DNA from: Adineta ricciae
Taxonomy: Eukaryota > Rotifera > Eurotatoria > Adinetida > Adinetidae
Reading direction: 5' to 3'
Length of the DNA: 64,000 nucleotides
NCBI GenBank assembly: GCA_905250025.1
Contig: CAJNOJ010000383.1
Coordinates: forward strand, 21,495-85,494
The notes beneath the pieces are model-generated. The model was not told where the DNA came from. It did no database searches and saw nothing but the letters and a program-made list of their open reading frames with translations. Below are positions 35,413 through 46,570 of the stretch, piece by piece; position 1 is the stretch's first letter, and every line of letters begins with the position of its first letter. A program made the position numbers and the translations under genes.

Positions 35413-37406
35413 TCAAAAAAATAGAAAAAAGTAAAGTATTATAGCAGAAGGAGATAGATAAAAGTCAATATGATTAATTATACCTATATTGTTAGTTTCA
35501 ATTGGAGAACTATTATTTTGAATACCAAGAGATCCAGAAACGGTCAGTGCATATCTAACAGACCATGCATCTTCAGGAAGAATAATACCCATTTCAACTT
35601 CATATGCAAACCATGCATCAATAAGTTCCTTCAGAACATCTTCTTGCTGGTCAGCTAAATTAATTGATTCACCTTTGTCTTTAGACAAATCATATAATTC
35701 CCATTTCGATGTATTAGATTCATTTGGTATGAAAATAGCTTTGTAGTTTCCACGACGAATAGCACGTTGCCCAAATAATTCCCAACCTATAAAATCCGTT
35801 TCCGTATGAACGTGATGCACATGTTCATCAGAACTAAGCAAGTACGAAACCCATGATTTCCCTTTCGGTGTAACAACGGTACGATTGCGAAATACAGTAC
35901 CTGGATGAGAGACGTTGGCCAGTTCCAAGACAGTAGGTAAAATATCCATAACAGTTGTAAATTCATGACTAATATTTAAAGTTTTATCGAATTTTGGATA
36001 ATGAACGATTGCTGGACAGCGGATACCGCCTTCAGTAATATAACCTTTAGTCATTCGACTAGGAGCAGTTGATGCTTGAGCCCATCTAGGTCCATACCAA
36101 ATGAATGAATCTTTATTGCCAAGATTTTCGTAACTATTATTAAATGATTGATTAGTTTGCGTAGGAGACAAAATTGAGACATTTTCCATATCGATACCAT
36201 CTGCTCCATTGTCTGACATGAACAGGATGAATGTATTTTCAAATTGATCACTTTCTTTCAGATAATCGATGACACGTCCAATAGAAAAATCTACACGTTC
36301 CACCATGGCTGCATAGATTTCCATTGTTTTCGCACTAAAAGCTCGTTCAGATGGCGTAAGTTTCTCCCATTCTTCTGAATTTGCATATACAGGTGATACG
36401 ACCGCGTCAGCTGATAGAAGACCCATCTGATGTTGTACTGCAAGTCGTTTTTGACGTAGGACAGTTGGACCATCGTCGTACATTCCTTTATATTTAGCAA
36501 TAAGATCTGCAGGTGCTTGAAGAGGCCAATGAGGAGCAGTGAAAGGAAGATAAGCAAAAAATGGCTGATCTTTTTTCTCGTTATTTACTTTTAAAGCATT
36601 GATTAGTTGAGTAACAAAATAATCCGACGAATAAAAATCTTCGAGTGACGTGTAGTTAATATATTCAAAATTATGGACATAGCCCGATTGTAGTACTGCA
36701 TTAGTGCTTTTAGAAAAATAATGATTTGCAGCGCCACCCAGCAAAGCAAAACTTTCATCAAAACCTCGGTTCGCTGGAAGTCTTTCACGAGTATTTCCGA
36801 TATGCCATTTCCCACTCATCGCAGTGAAATAACCAGCATCTTGCATAATCTCAGGTAAAGCTGCTACACGATCATTTAAGTAGCCTTCATATCCAGGCTT
36901 TCCTAGCCAAATGTCTGGATTAAGTACAATAGTTTCTCTCATCTGACCCAGACCAGCAATATGATTATCCGTACCACTCATCAGCATCGACCGAGTAGGT
37001 GAGCAGGCTGAGGCAGTATGAAAATCAGTGAATCGAATTCCATTATTGGCAAGCATTTGAAGATTGGGCGTATTGATTTCACTACCGAATGGCGATATAT
37101 CCGACCAACCGAGATCATCAGCAACAATAATAAGGAAGTTTGGTGAATTATCAAGTTTTGAACGAGACGTACAGCAACCATCAGCTTGAACATATCCTTT
37201 AAAAAAGTATTATTATAGTGCTGAGAATAAGAAATAACTCGTATAGTTAACAGAATCGTATCTAGCTAAAGATACTTTTTTATTCAATATGTTATGCTAT
37301 GGTAAAGTTATTTAGAAAAAATCTTCTACTAGATTAAAAAATTACCTGTGATATGAATAGAAATATAGAGGGAAAGTAAAATAATTAATGGAGAAATAAT
37401 AGACAT
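35413..37406 (-). CDS. Secreted arylsulfatase
   Basis: Exon 1 (37406-37346) encodes a signal peptide (MSIISPLIILLSLYISIHIT). A 149-bp intron separates it from exon 2 (37196-35413); the joined protein is 614 aa. The catalytic domain starts [20 protein letters not shown], with the metal-binding Asp pair. The sulfatase signature [12 protein letters not shown] has the cysteine converted to formylglycine. GKWHIG and the second metal site DNGADG follow. Family members hydrolyse sulfate esters on glycosaminoglycans or aryl substrates; the secreted or lysosomal location is inferred. A hydrophobic C-terminus (SPSAIILYFFLFF) suggests a GPI or membrane anchor. The copy at 60315-62313 is frameshifted. 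Confidence 0.93.
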
Positions 37407-38194
37407 ACTGTCTTCCAATGTCAATATTTGTTTGTAATCAAATAACGATGTGTAAAATGAGAATTATTTCAACCGAATAATTAAAATTGTAACTTCTATT
37501 AATAGTACACTGTGTCCAACTTTAAATATAATCGACTGTCGTAGAGGACGCTGAGGGAATTTTGATTTAATCTATGAATAAATGTACTTGCGTTAACAAT
37601 CTTATGCTTACTTGAAAAATAACAAATAGAAGAACTTTTACTTGTGGATTACGAATTATGGGGCATCTCAACACATAAAAAAATAGATTTATACGACAGT
37701 ATTACATATGTATATACTAAGCTATAAAAAATGAATCTCATCTAATCCCTTCGAAAAACAAGTATATATGATCATAAAGAAACTATGTTGAGATAAGAAT
37801 GCATTAATGCAATCGTATTTATACTACTTTATAAAAATTCAGTAGTCTTGAATAATAATTATCAACGAAAAAAAACAGTATGACAGATCAATGTTGAGGC
37901 TTACCAAACGAATGTCGCAGAAATTTGAGATTTGGAAAGCAAAAATAGGATTTTTTGCAAATATATGAGAGGCATTTTAAGGCTTCTACTAGATATAATT
38001 GTATCCTTGATTAGTTGTGCATTTCAATATGAAAACGTTTTATAATCTCTCATATTTTGTGGGGCATCCTGTACACATATCTCCTAAACCAATAGAATTC
38101 TTGTTGCCATCAAAAGTTACCTAGTTGTACTTTCAACGAGTGTTGTAATTACAGAGTATATATATCATATCGTCGATCATTCGATGAAAATAAC
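37407..38194. other. Divergent promoter region of sulfatase and DUF4246 genes
   Basis: AT-rich, with near-identical sequence at 62314-62945. The two flanking genes diverge, so this is the likely regulatory space. No specific element identified. Confidence 0.4.
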
Positions 38195-39892
38195 GTGATA
38201 ATGTCTTCACAAAAGAGATCATACGTTCAAGATGAAACTGAAGAGATTGCAACAATTGATTTATCAAGTCGAAATCCTGATTTGGAAGAATTTCGTACTC
38301 CATTTGATGAAATAGATTCTTATTCAGCAAGTACACCTAAAACACAAGCTGAATTATATATGATGAATTTAAGTGGTGTAATTCGATCGAAACCAGAATG
38401 GTTTAAAAAAATGAATGAGAAAACAATTAGAAAGAAATGGAAACAAGAAGCATTACAACAATATGATCTTTCAGAAAAACAAATTGATTATGTCTTAAAT
38501 GAACTAATCTATTATGATTCGATACGAGATGGATCAATGGAAATGTCTACTGTTGATGGTGTATGGCAGAGTGATCAATTAATATCAAATGATATTAAAC
38601 AATCTTTGATTGAAAATGTGAGAAAACTAGAAGATATACCCGCAAGTGATAAAGATTGGCATCCGGGTACAAATCAACAAATATTAGATTTAGTTCATCC
38701 ATCATTATTTCCTTATGTTAATCATATAACAAGAATTAGTAAGGATACTATTCATGTTGATAATGCTCTTGAATCTATTGGTACTGGTCAAATCATTGAT
38801 ATCAACAGTTTGCGTTTGTTTTCAGAAATTAAACGACAAAAAACATCATCTGATTATACAAAATCAGATAAATATCAATGGTTACCAACTGAATTTAATG
38901 TATCAAGAGATGGTCAAGTTAAAATCGAATCATATATTAATAATTTACATCCAATTGAACATAAAGATTTCTATTTAGTGATTGAACAAATATTTCAATG
39001 TTTTATACCGTTATTCAATAAATGTTTAACTGATTTACTTCATGAAAAACCAAATCGAATTGATGTTAATTTTTCTGCATCATCTAGAGAAAGGAAAACC
39101 TATAAGGACGAAAAAGATGAAGAAGAAGACGACGACGATGAGAATAAGGACGATAACGATGATCAAGATACAATTTTAGATCTTCCAGAATTTCAAATGC
39201 CATCTCCACAAACTTCAACTATTGATTTATGTGGAAGAAAATTACAAGTGATCGTTAAATTAGCCAATCATATCTTAACAGCCGATAATCCCGAATATTC
39301 CGGTGGTGTTTGGCATGTTGAAGGAATGGAAAATGAACATATTGTTGCGACAGGTATTTTTTATTATCATAGTTCAAATATTACAGAATCCAATTTACAA
39401 TTTCGAACTGCAATAAATGAACCACTTTTTGATCATGATGCTTCAGAGCGAGCAAATCACTTTTTTCATTTATATGGTGGACGTTCATTGAATCAAAATT
39501 TAGGTCAAGTTATTACTCAAGAAGATCGTTGTCTTGTCTTTCCAAATATCTACCAACATAGAGTTGCACCATTTCAATTAACAAATCCTAATCAATTAGG
39601 TCTACGAAAGATTCTAGTCTTCTTCTTGGTTGATCCATCAATTTCAATTTTATCAACTGCAAATGTACCACCACAACAATCACATTGGCTGAGGAATATT
39701 GTACGTTCGATGTTTCCATTTAATCAATTACCACAATTAGTTATCGAGAAAATAATTAACTATATAGATTTTCCAATGAGTTTAAATCAAGCTTACCAAT
39801 ATCGTAGAGATTTAATGGAAGAAAGAAAATATTTTATCAATCAAAATACTGAACAGTTATTTGAACGACCATTTTCATTATGTGAACATTAA
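38195..39892 (+). CDS. DUF4246 family protein, putative 2OG-Fe(II) oxygenase
   Basis: 565 aa. Family features are DWHPGTNQQILDLVHPSLFP, YQWLPTEFNVSRDGQVKIES, GGVWHVEGMENEHIVATGI and YQHRVAPFQL. H374, E376 and H455 could form a metal site of the HxD/E...H kind, which is inference. A very acidic stretch (about 300-325) interrupts the domain. DUF4246 proteins are mainly known from fungi, so horizontal acquisition is plausible. No signal peptide and no intron are seen. A second copy at 62947-63611 has lost the first 60% at an N. Confidence 0.85.
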   Translation: MIMSSQKRSYVQDETEEIATIDLSSRNPDLEEFRTPFDEIDSYSASTPKTQAELYMMNLSGVIRSKPEWFKKMNEKTIRKKWKQEALQQYDLSEKQIDYVLNELIYYDSIRDGSMEMSTVDGVWQSDQLISNDIKQSLIENVRKLEDIPASDKDWHPGTNQQILDLVHPSLFPYVNHITRISKDTIHVDNALESIGTGQIIDINSLRLFSEIKRQKTSSDYTKSDKYQWLPTEFNVSRDGQVKIESYINNLHPIEHKDFYLVIEQIFQCFIPLFNKCLTDLLHEKPNRIDVNFSASSRERKTYKDEKDEEEDDDDENKDDNDDQDTILDLPEFQMPSPQTSTIDLCGRKLQVIVKLANHILTADNPEYSGGVWHVEGMENEHIVATGIFYYHSSNITESNLQFRTAINEPLFDHDASERANHFFHLYGGRSLNQNLGQVITQEDRCLVFPNIYQHRVAPFQLTNPNQLGLRKILVFFLVDPSISILSTANVPPQQSHWLRNIVRSMFPFNQLPQLVIEKIINYIDFPMSLNQAYQYRRDLMEERKYFINQNTEQLFERPFSLCEH

Positions 39893-40137
39893 AATAATTT
39901 CACTTTTTTCCTCTGTAAATAAATAAACTTTCGTTACTCTTATCAATGCCTTTTCCCTCTACTGAGCAGATAGAACTGACTATATTCAATTCATTTTAGA
40001 AAATAAACTGTCATCTTTTCATAAGTGACACAAATCAGAATTAATAGAAATTCAATTAAAACCGACATCTCATTGAGGTCATGACAAATCTCAAATTGGA
40101 ACCAGTTTTCAATTAATTGCTAACCACTGACTTACCA

Positions 40138-40221
40138 TTCGACGCACCTTGAAGAACTCTACAAGATGACGTAGATAGATTCTCATTTTGGGATATATCG
40201 TCTTATCCGACAGGGCCCTTC
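40138..40221 (-). repeat. 84-bp dispersed repeat, copy 3
   Basis: Same segment as 7539-7622 and 27919-28002. Here it is joined in frame to the NHL remnant (IRFDSSGRALSDKTIYPKMR). The second copy of block 2 lacks it: at 63858 the sequence jumps past both the repeat and most of the NHL piece. Confidence 0.75.
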
Positions 40222-40486
40222 CTGAACTATCAAAACGAATAGCATAGGCTCCATGAAGTTGATTCAACGCTGATCCTGATTCTTTGGAACAGCCAGGGAT
40301 ACATTGAAATTCATTGTTTTGTAGTTGAATTACGCGATTATTCTGATTATCTGCAATATAAAGATAACCATTGTCATCATGTATGACATCAGTTGGATAT
40401 TTTAATAATAATCCATTTAATCCTCCTTGTCGACAAAATTGAATTCGATGATTTTTAGAATCCGCAAATATGTTAGTATAGGAAAT
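40222..40486 (-). pseudogene. NHL beta-propeller remnant
   Basis: Minus-strand translation reads YTNIFADSKNHRIQFCRQGG, then TDVIHDDNGYLYIADNQNNR and VIQL, followed by LHGAYAIRFDSSG. These are NHL-repeat blades. About 85 residues remain, with no start, and they end abruptly in the 84-bp repeat. NHL proteins are a large family in bdelloids. Confidence 0.65.
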
Positions 40487-40497
40487 TTTCTTTTTAA

Positions 40498-40560
40498 AAA
40501 GACAAAAATATCCTGAAGCAGTAGAATATTTCGAACGAGCATTAATTATTCAAATCTTTA
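40498..40560 (+). pseudogene. TPR motif remnant
   Basis: Reads QKYPEAVEYFERALIIQ, one tetratricopeptide helix pair, then runs into a stop. The counterpart at 63940-63998 reads KYPKAVESLERTLIIQ. Only a fragment of a TPR gene remains. Confidence 0.45.
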
Positions 40561-41492
40561 TCAAAACATTCTTCAGATTTTGTTCAAATTCTTAAACAAA
40601 ACAAAGTAAGTGATGTGTTTTTAAAAAAATTCAAAAAGCTATAAAAATTCAAGATGATAATGAAATATATGATTAGTCAGACAAAATTTCAACATTAGAA
40701 AATATTTGTTTTTCTTTATGAAAAATTAAAAATTCCAAAAATGACTTTAAAACATTATAAACAAATCGTAGGAATTGAACAAAAAAATTTCTTAAATGAA
40801 AATCAACAAACTCAAAGACTTTTAGCAATCAAATAATTTTTTTCTTTTCATCTTATTTTTCAATCGATTAGTAAAATATTAACAAATAAACTTATAAAAG
40901 TTTAGCTTTCAATCAGTGGTGTTCCGAAGCCAAAAGTATTGGAGGGACATCGATAAATTTCACAAAATTTACTAAAAACTTTTCATAAAAGTTCATCATT
41001 ATACACAGATTTTTCAGAATTTTGGAATGTTTTTCAAGAGTTTTCTAACACATTTAAGAAATATTCCCACCTTTCAATGAATTTTCCAGAATTACACAGC
41101 ATTTTTTAAAAACTTGTTCAGAGATGTGTACAAGACCTTTATAAAACTCTGAAAAAAGTTTTAAAAAACTTGCGAGCAAAATATACGAAATTTCTCATTA
41201 TTTATGGGGCATCGCGGTCCCAACACCCCACACTCGGGACACTCTCGGTTTAGCTCAAATGCATTTTTCTCTTGTTGATTCTTTGAGATATTTCATCAAT
41301 GATTTGATTTTTAGATTTTTTTTTTCTTTCTTGCATAAATTTTGTTGTTTCAAAAGAATTTACCCAGTGAAGTTTGTTTTTCTCCAAAACAAACAAAAAA
41401 ATTCTCCCATTCTGTGTAATTCTATATAATATTTACTGCAGAAATTTTGTTTTATTTTATAAAAAAAGTATTTCATTGAAATTGATCGTGAA

Positions 41493-42136
41493 ATGTTCTT
41501 TTTATTTTCATTATTACTAATATTAATCTCTGTTCAATCTACTCTTTCCTGTTCGTGTGCACCATTACCACTCAAACTTGAATTCGTTGGTACACGATTT
41601 ATTTTTATTGGACGTGTCATTGATGTAAAAGTAATCAATTCTGAAGTAAAGACAGATTATGACTATTATGATCTACCTGTGATTCGAAATCATGATTATG
41701 ATGAAATTACTATGGAAATAGAAGAATCAATTAAAGTTAGCTGAAATTTTCTAAACTTCTTGTATTGAATTCTATTTAGGGCGTTGAAAATCGTTCACGA
41801 ATTGCCGTTCGTACTCCATCACGAAGCTCATCATGTTATAGAGGATCTACAGTGGGTCAACGATGGCAGATGTGGGGTACCGTTTTAGAACTTTGTTCGA
41901 GAAGTACACAAGATATTACTAGAGATATTGATATTCTTAGAAATTTAATTCAACAATCATATGATTATACAGATTATAGCAATGAAATGAATGTTCAAGA
42001 AATATCAAACAAAGATTACTTTGTGAATATAACTATCGATGAAGATAATATTAACAAAGAAAATTCTCTCAATGTTTATACTGAAGACGATTTTCATGTT
42101 ATTTATTCAGGAAAAGAAAAAATTGATATTTCTTGA
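41493..42136 (+). CDS. TIMP/netrin-like (NTR) secreted protein 1
   Basis: Exons 41493-41735 and 41780-42136 with a 44-bp intron; 199 aa. The signal peptide (MFFLFSLLLILISVQSTLS) is followed directly by CSCAPLPLKLEFVGTRFIFI and GRV, the start of an NTR/TIMP domain. There the first mature cysteine and CxC pattern chelate the metalloproteinase zinc in true TIMPs. Further cysteines are in SSSCYRGSTVGQRWQ and LELCSRST. The C-terminal third is acidic and not TIMP-like. It is adjacent to a paralogue at 42521 with the same exon boundary, so the two arose by tandem duplication. Metalloproteinase inhibition is inferred. Confidence 0.7.
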
Positions 42137-42520
42137 AAACTATTTTATATTCTTTTTCTATTTATTTTAAACTTTTATTAATTATAAAAATAAATAATTT
42201 TTGTCAGAATTAAAGATCATCAATTCAATAATTATTATATAAATCAATTGACAAATGTTTATTTATTGAAAATATGATGATACTCGACATGTGACAAACT
42301 ATTATCTTGTTTTATTAAATAATGAATATTCATTTTTTATCTTTTACATTCTGATTCTTGTATATTTACTTTTTATACCATATATGATAAAACATAAAAA
42401 AAGAGTCAACATTACTTTTACTATTATTAATTTTTCTAAATGTGCTTTATTGTGTGTTGAACATGGATAATTTTTATTTGAAATAAAGTTCTTCTTTTTC
42501 AGTTATTTTTATTAGAAATA

Positions 42521-43222
42521 ATGTTTCTTTTCAAATCGCTATTTCTAATCTTGATCTATGTACCATCAATCCTTTCTTGTTCATGTATTTCATTATCAAT
42601 TGATGCTGAATTTTATCAATCAACAATTATTTTCATTGGTCGTATCATTTCTTCAAGTATAAAAGATTTCAATTCAGTTATGGGTTATGCTCAAATGACG
42701 ATGGAAGTTGAAGAATCAATTAAAGTTTGAAGATTTTTATTCAGATGAAATTGTATTTATGAAATTTGTTATATTTTTTAGGGAATAAAAGTTGGTGATT
42801 TTATCACTATTCAATCATATTTAGAAGGTTCAATGTGTGGTATGGGAAGTCTTTCAAATGGCTCACGATGGCAAATTTGGTTAACGACGGATAATTTTAT
42901 TAATCTTTGTTCAAGAAATACACAAAATGTTAATAAAGATATTGATATTCTTCGTAATTTCGCTTTAGAGGAACGATTAAACATTGTAAAAGAAAACAAT
43001 GTTACGAAGGAAACTGATATTCGTAAAAATACTGAAGTTGATTCCAAATTGAATGATTGGTATGAATATGAAATCGAAGATGAAATTCCTTCTCAAGACA
43101 TTCGTGAAGAATATTTTCGTAGAGAAATTGAAAATATTTACAACGGAATTGGAACAATATTTCAATTAAATATGTTTTTAAAATTATTTTTAATATTTAT
43201 AAATATATTTTCTTTTTATTGA
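42521..43222 (+). CDS. TIMP/netrin-like (NTR) secreted protein 2
   Basis: Exons 42521-42724 and 42782-43222 with a 57-bp intron at the same position as its neighbour (after EESIK); 214 aa. Signal peptide MFLFKSLFLILIYVPSILS, then CSCISLSIDAEFYQSTIIFI and GRI. Later cysteines are in GSMCGMGSLSNGSRWQIW and INLCSRNTQ. A Glu/Asp-rich linker leads to a hydrophobic C-terminus (MFLKLFLIFINIFSF), which the first copy lacks and which suggests a membrane or GPI anchor. Confidence 0.7.
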
Positions 43223-44408
43223 AATTAATATTAAAAAAAACATTTTATAAGATTGACAAGTAACGAATCTTGAGAGTGAGGGTGTGCTCTCTAAGATAAA
43301 TAAATAGTATCACTTACATTAATGAAAATTCCACAAGCTTGTGAATTAAAACTATTGTTATTGGCAAAAGTAATTCTACATTTATTCAATGTTATTTTAC
43401 CTCTTTATGCAAGATCCATGAGCATAGCATTCACATAAATTACTTAATTAACAACGCAATAAAAAGGTACTACATTTGTCTATTTACTGGTAAAGTAGTA
43501 GTAAAGTGTTACCCCTAGTTCTGGAATCTAACTAAATAGTTTCCACTTATAAGCATCGATAATTAACAAATTTTTTTTGATAACTGGAATATGATTCATA
43601 ACACGATAAGACAAATTCAACGACGGTATGATTTCTATAGTTTTCATTTTAAGAAATATATGCAGAGTGCAACGTTTTCAAAGAAATATAATATATATTT
43701 CTAATTCTTATAATTATTCTATGATTTTATTTTTATCATATTAAATCGAGTAAATCTATTTCGTAATATTTCACTTACTGCTCGTCGTCATCTCTTATCA
43801 GGCGATTCGAATAAAAACTGGGTACCATTCTTTTCTTCATCGGTATGTATTGTATTATTACATCAATTTCAACATGTTATCAATAGAAACTGATGTGTTC
43901 TCCTCGTTGATCATTCTCAAGAACAACATTGAATGTATGGTATCATCAATACGAGTTGGCACATATATACTTAATTCTAATAAATAGCAAGAACGTTTGA
44001 TAAATAAACAACTGAAAGAGTTTTTGTGAAACATAATTAAATGATCTTCTTTGAAATGAATATTGAAGAATTTTTATTTTTATATACACTATATTCGATA
44101 CGCGTACATAACTATCCTTTCAAATAAAATTATATAAATAGAATAGAATAAATATATCTTTTCTTTTGAAGAAAGCAGTACTTATCTTTTGTGACCTATA
44201 TAATAATGTTAAAATGAAATATAAAATAGGTTAGACACAGAATATTTCATTCATTTTTAAAAGAAAAGATATCTTTTTGTGAAATATAAGACGTATAAGA
44301 CAATCATAAAAAGTAAGTATATATTTGAATCAATTTTCAGACTCAAAATGCCGTAATAGAACATATTCCAGTACGGATTAGTATTGAAAATATGCTTTTT
44401 TTAAATAG
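43223..44408. other. Intergenic, no gene recognised
   Basis: AT-rich. A G-rich telomere-like motif lies at 43270-43286, about 50 bp after the TIMP-like stop. An upstream exon of the kelch gene probably lies in the right part but could not be placed. Confidence 0.35.
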
Positions 44409-45542
44409 TGACTCTCTACTTGGTATTGTTCGCATTGATTCAAATTACATCGACAACAACCAATCAATCAAGTGAGTTGAAATAAACTTTTCCATGGATA
44501 ATGAATTCTTGTGAACTATTTGCAATATTTCTATTTAGAATGGTCTAATACAAGTCCACTTCATTATGGGCGGTCTATGCATGCAACTTCCTTATTAAAA
44601 AATGGGAATGTATTAGTTACCGGTGGAACATCGGGAGATTTTTTACATTCTACAGAATTGTATCATCCATCAACAGGTAATTGGACAAAAACTGGTTTGA
44701 TGAATAATGGACGATATCAACATGCATCAGTGACATTAAAGAATGGAAAAGTTTTAGTTATGGGAGGAATGGATGATCATATCGGTATATCTGGTACTTC
44801 TGAATTGTATAATCCATTAACAAGAAATTGGACATTTACTGGTAATCTACGAAATCCACGATATATGCATACAGCTTCACTTTTACCAAATGGAAAAGTT
44901 CTTATTGTTGGTGGATGGGGCCTTGATGATATACACAGTAGTGCAGAATTGTATGATCCATTGACAGGAAATTGGACTCTTACTGGTAGTATGAATATAA
45001 GTCGATATCAACATACAGCATCTGTATTATCAAATGGTAAAGTATTAGTAAACGGTGGATTTACTAATGGTGAAGGTTTTCTTCGTAGCAGTGAATTATA
45101 TGATCCATTGACAGGAACATGGAAAATAGTATCTAGTATGCCATATCCAACACGTCTACATGCAACTGTGTCATTAAAAAATGGAAAATTATTAGTTACT
45201 GGTGGATTTAATGAAGATCGAGATGCTGTAAAAAATGCTACTGTATTTGATCCATCAACAGAAACTTGGACACCGACTAAAAGTATGCAAAATATACGAG
45301 GTATGCATACAGCATCTCTATTACCAAATGGAAATGTGTTAGTCGCTGGTGGATGTCTTACTAGTATTTATTCTAGTGGAATAAAAACTGCGGAATTATA
45401 TAATCCAATAGCAAAAAAATGGACAAATACTTGTAGTATGCATGACAATCGATGGTCTAACACAGCAACTGTATTACACAACGGAGATGTCTTAGTTGTT
45501 GGTAATTCGAACATTGCTGAACTATATAATTCATCTACATAA
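44409..45542 (+). CDS. Secreted kelch-repeat (galactose oxidase-like propeller) protein, 5' incomplete
   Basis: Exon 44409-44471 encodes the end of a signal peptide (TLYLVLFALIQITSTTTNQS). After a 67-bp intron, exon 44539-45542 encodes seven kelch-type repeats of about 48 residues with the pattern HTASLLPNGKVLIVGG...SAELYDPLTGNWT. They would fold as a beta-propeller. The reading phase needs one more base before 44409, so the ATG lies on an upstream exon. The closest known style is the bacterial-like kelch repeat family expanded in rotifers. Ligand unknown; extracellular location inferred. Confidence 0.82.
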
Positions 45543-45696
45543 CCTTTCTGAAAGCTATAGTAGAACATTCAATAATCTAAAACTGAAATTTGTTTTCTAA
45601 CTTGAACTTATTATTAAAACTGTAGATATAAAGAGAATATTGGGCTGTCAACAAAGTTCTGGCATTTTTTCCCCTGAAATCTTGTAGTATAACCTA

Positions 45697-45714
45697 GAAA
45701 GTTCTAGAAGTTTC
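45697..45714. promoter_or_regulatory. Heat-shock element, 4 units
   Basis: GAA-TTC-GAA-TTC with exact 2-bp spacing, the inverted pentamer pattern bound by trimeric HSF. It lies just left of the first Helitron terminus. Confidence 0.55.
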
Positions 45715-45848
45715 CATACTAAGGATATATCTATATACATAATGTTCAGTGTGTGTGTGTTTCTCTGTGCCGGGTCAAAGGTTAAAGGTCAAATATGAAC
45801 AATGAGTTTTTCTAGAACAATCCAGAACTATGTATACCTGAGTAGGGT

Positions 45849-45891
45849 TTCTGGAATATTCTGGAAGTTCCTGGAATATTCTCGAACTTTC
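45849..45891. promoter_or_regulatory. Nine-unit heat-shock element array
   Basis: Alternating TTC and GAA triplets every 5 bp for nine units; eight are perfect and the fifth is TCC. This is a far longer match than the three units needed to bind an HSF trimer. It lies inside the Helitron region. Confidence 0.6.
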
Positions 45892-46322
45892 GATGAGTAT
45901 CATATGAAGATGTTAACCGCCAGAAATCAAAGACGAACCAATAGGTGTTGTAGAGTTTTCTAGAACATTCGAGTACTACGTATATACAATTAGTTTCTTT
46001 CGAGCGTGCTGGAACCTTCTGCGACTTTATTGAAATTAGTAAAAGAATAGTAAAAGAGTGAAACACCAAAGGTGATAAATTAAGGCTCAAACCCAGGTCG
46101 ACAAGTCCCATACTCGAATCCGATCGGATTTCGTCCGATCCGAAAGACGGATTTTCTAAGGGTCATCATAGAATATAGCTAAAAATCTATATATATAATG
46201 TTCGGTGTGTGTGTGTCCATTTCTCTGTGCCGGGTCTAATCTTTATATATACTGTTCTGTGTGTGTGTTTATCTGTGCCGAATCAAATGTTAAAGGTGAA
46301 AAATGAGCAATGAAATGATAGT

Positions 46323-46350
46323 TTCTATAATATTCCAGAAGTTTCTAGAA
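46323..46350. promoter_or_regulatory. Heat-shock element, 5-6 units
   Basis: TTC-TAA-TTC-GAA-TTC-GAA with 2-bp spacing; only the second unit is imperfect. It lies inside the third Helitron copy (46240-46526). Confidence 0.6.
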
Positions 46351-46570
46351 TTTTTGTTGAAACTCTGTTCAAAGAGCGGCTATCAAAGGATGTTGACAAA
46401 ATATTATTCGAATTTCTGTGAGTGGCAGAGATTTTAGTTATATATACCTTCTAATCTCTTGATTCTGACAGAAAATCAGTTTACAGTGATAAGAACTACC
46501 GTGCAGTATGCACGGGTTCTTGCTAGTATATATATATAGGACACTTTCGAATGATAAAAAAATCATCGAT

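Larger units (their letters stand above)
32629..40560 (+). repeat. Duplicated block 2, copy B
   Basis: Its part from 33704 onward aligns in the same orientation with 58120-64000. Shared content is the F-box gene 5' half, caspase-like remnant, sulfatase, DUF4246 oxygenase and NHL/TPR remnants. This copy is the complete one and is joined directly to block 1 copy B. Confidence 0.88.
39893..41492. other. Region with NHL and TPR remnants, otherwise no gene
   Basis: Apart from the two remnants listed separately and the third 84-bp repeat, this is AT-rich and shows no gene. A C-rich telomere-like string (CCAACACCCCACAC) occurs near 41220-41235. Confidence 0.4.
45730..46526 (+). mobile_element. Helitron DNA with three 5' termini and one 3' terminus
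   Basis: Three Helitron-like 5' ends (TCTATATACATAATGTTCAG at 45730, TCTATATATATAATGTTCGG at 46186, TCTTTATATATACTGTTCTG at 46240) are each preceded by A and followed by GTGTGTGTG and CTGTGCCG. One 3' end is seen: a hairpin (46491-46521, stem CCGTGC/GCACGG) followed by GCTAG at 46522-46526 and then T. Insertion between A and T without target duplication is the Helitron pattern. There is no Rep/helicase gene, so it is non-autonomous. The 54 bp between the second and third ends suggests tandem or nested insertion. Confidence 0.75.
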
